Shown here: one piece after another, positions 63,690-64,000 of the stretch
Layout: each line of letters opens with the position of its first letter
Position numbering within the stretch: the first letter of the stretch is position 1
Assembly (NCBI RefSeq): GCF_031624395.1
Contig: NZ_JAMQON010000001.1
Coordinates: 248,001-312,000, forward strand
DNA length: 64,000 nt
Source of the DNA: Halomicroarcula saliterrae
Lineage (GTDB): Archaea; Halobacteriota; Halobacteria; Halobacteriales; Haloarculaceae
Direction of reading: 5' to 3'
Made by a program: the position numbers and the translations under genes
The notes under the pieces: generated by a model
What the model saw: the letters and a program-made list of their open reading frames with translations, nothing else
What the model was told of the DNA's origin: nothing
Database searches by the model: none

Positions 63690-64000
63690 TCAGTCGTCCG
63701 CGACGGCGCTGGTCTCGGTCTGGTTGACGTCCAGCGAGCCGACGACCTCGGTGTGTGGGTACGGGAACCCGATGTCCGCTTCGTCGAAGCGGTCCATGAC
63801 CGATTCCGTGAGCTGGTGCTTGACGCCGCCAGCACCGGTCTCCTGTGGGTTTATCCACGCGCGAGCGTTGAAGACGATGGCGGAGTCACCGAGGGTGGTA
63901 AGGGGTGCACTCGGCGCCGGCTCGTCCAACACGCCGTCGATAGCGGCGACCTCTTCGAGGATTATCTCCCGTGCGCGGTCCACGTCGGAGCCGTAATCGA
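63690..64000 (-). CDS. MscS-family mechanosensitive channel, C-terminal end only
   Basis: The frame is open to the end of the window, so the gene continues beyond it and about 103 residues are visible. The visible start DYGSDVDRAREIILEEV and the following AIVFNARAWINPQE, then DRFDEADIGFPYPHTEV, match the cytoplasmic C-terminal domain of MscS channels. These channels release solutes on osmotic downshock. A GTG at 63983 is internal and is not a real start. The length and pore region cannot be judged here. Confidence 0.8.
   Translation of the reverse strand, partial: DYGSDVDRAREIILEEVAAIDGVLDEPAPSAPLTTLGDSAIVFNARAWINPQETGAGGVKHQLTESVMDRFDEADIGFPYPHTEVVGSLDVNQTETSAVADD

Overview
This is a chromosomal window from a halophilic archaeon (class Halobacteria). 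The encoded proteins are strongly acidic, codons are GC-rich at the third position, and TATA-like boxes lie about 26-30 bases before many start codons, as expected for leaderless transcripts. Archaeal or haloarchaeal families recur throughout: a Bax1-like DUF790 nuclease, a PAC2 protein, a diphthamide ligase, a geranylgeranyl reductase, an XPD-like Fe-S helicase, PolX, and several haloarchaea-restricted DUFs. A complete methylaspartate-cycle cluster points to the Haloarcula-type lineages that assimilate acetate by this route. That placement is inferred from gene content, not from a phylogeny.

Layout. 0-3.3 kb: 3' end of a DUF790 nuclease, dodecin, and an RNA m5C methyltransferase whose PUA-like domain is a separate overlapping gene. 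3.3-7.3 kb: an AT-rich control region and a large exported metallopeptidase-like protein with seven PKD domains, a PPC-like domain and an in-frame 33-bp tandem repeat. 7.4-11.3 kb: PAC2, SppA, DUF373 and Dph6. 11.3-13.5 kb: an O-methyltransferase, a cysteine-bearing HxlR regulator and a MerB-like organometal lyase. 13.7-20.8 kb: sugar nucleotidyltransferase, methylmalonyl-CoA mutase large subunit with a divergent CobW-type GTPase, a tiny CxxC protein, a formaldehyde-dehydrogenase-like ADH, FKBP and GNAT. 20.9-27.9 kb: acyl-CoA synthetase, two bacterial-PH proteins, MFS transporter, PPOX protein, PAPS-reductase-like protein and SpoIIM-like protein. 28-33 kb: ferredoxin, geranylgeranyl reductase and KatG. 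33-38.6 kb: M20 hydrolase, uS10-like paralogue, Nudix, DUF4013, TM2/zinc-ribbon, DUF5787 (nuclease-like with a Cys set) and DUF5797. 38.7-42.2 kb: an operon of a CARDB-like exported protein and a MacB-type ABC transporter. 42.3-52 kb: Mut7-C, PolX, DUF5788, rhomboid protease, endonuclease V, SDR, Get3/ArsA, a zinc-finger microprotein and the XPD-like helicase. 52-54 kb: a beta-propeller protein behind a 20-bp palindrome. 54.2-60.9 kb: the methylaspartate cycle. 61-64 kb: two unknown proteins, an aminotransferase, a 48-aa membrane protein and the 3' end of an MscS-type channel.

How the genes work together. The clearest module is 54.2-60.9 kb. Glutamate mutase (MamA/MamB) makes methylaspartate, methylaspartate ammonia-lyase makes mesaconate, the CoA transferase activates it, mesaconyl-CoA hydratase makes beta-methylmalyl-CoA, and a CitE-like lyase cleaves it to glyoxylate and propionyl-CoA. 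The methylmalonyl-CoA mutase subunit at 15-16.7 kb returns propionyl-CoA carbon to succinyl-CoA. The acyl-CoA synthetase at 21-23 kb could supply acetyl- or propionyl-CoA. The CoA-transferase gene diverges from the other five, and both sides show a well-placed TATA-like box.

No rRNA, tRNA, CRISPR array, insertion sequence or integrase was recognised. The most interesting candidates are: the OMT/HxlR/MerB-like cluster with a palindromic operator candidate; the Cas4-like reading of DUF5787; the 20-bp palindrome between the helicase and propeller genes; the multi-PKD metallopeptidase with its coding minisatellite; the divergent uS10 paralogue; and three microproteins of 48-53 residues.
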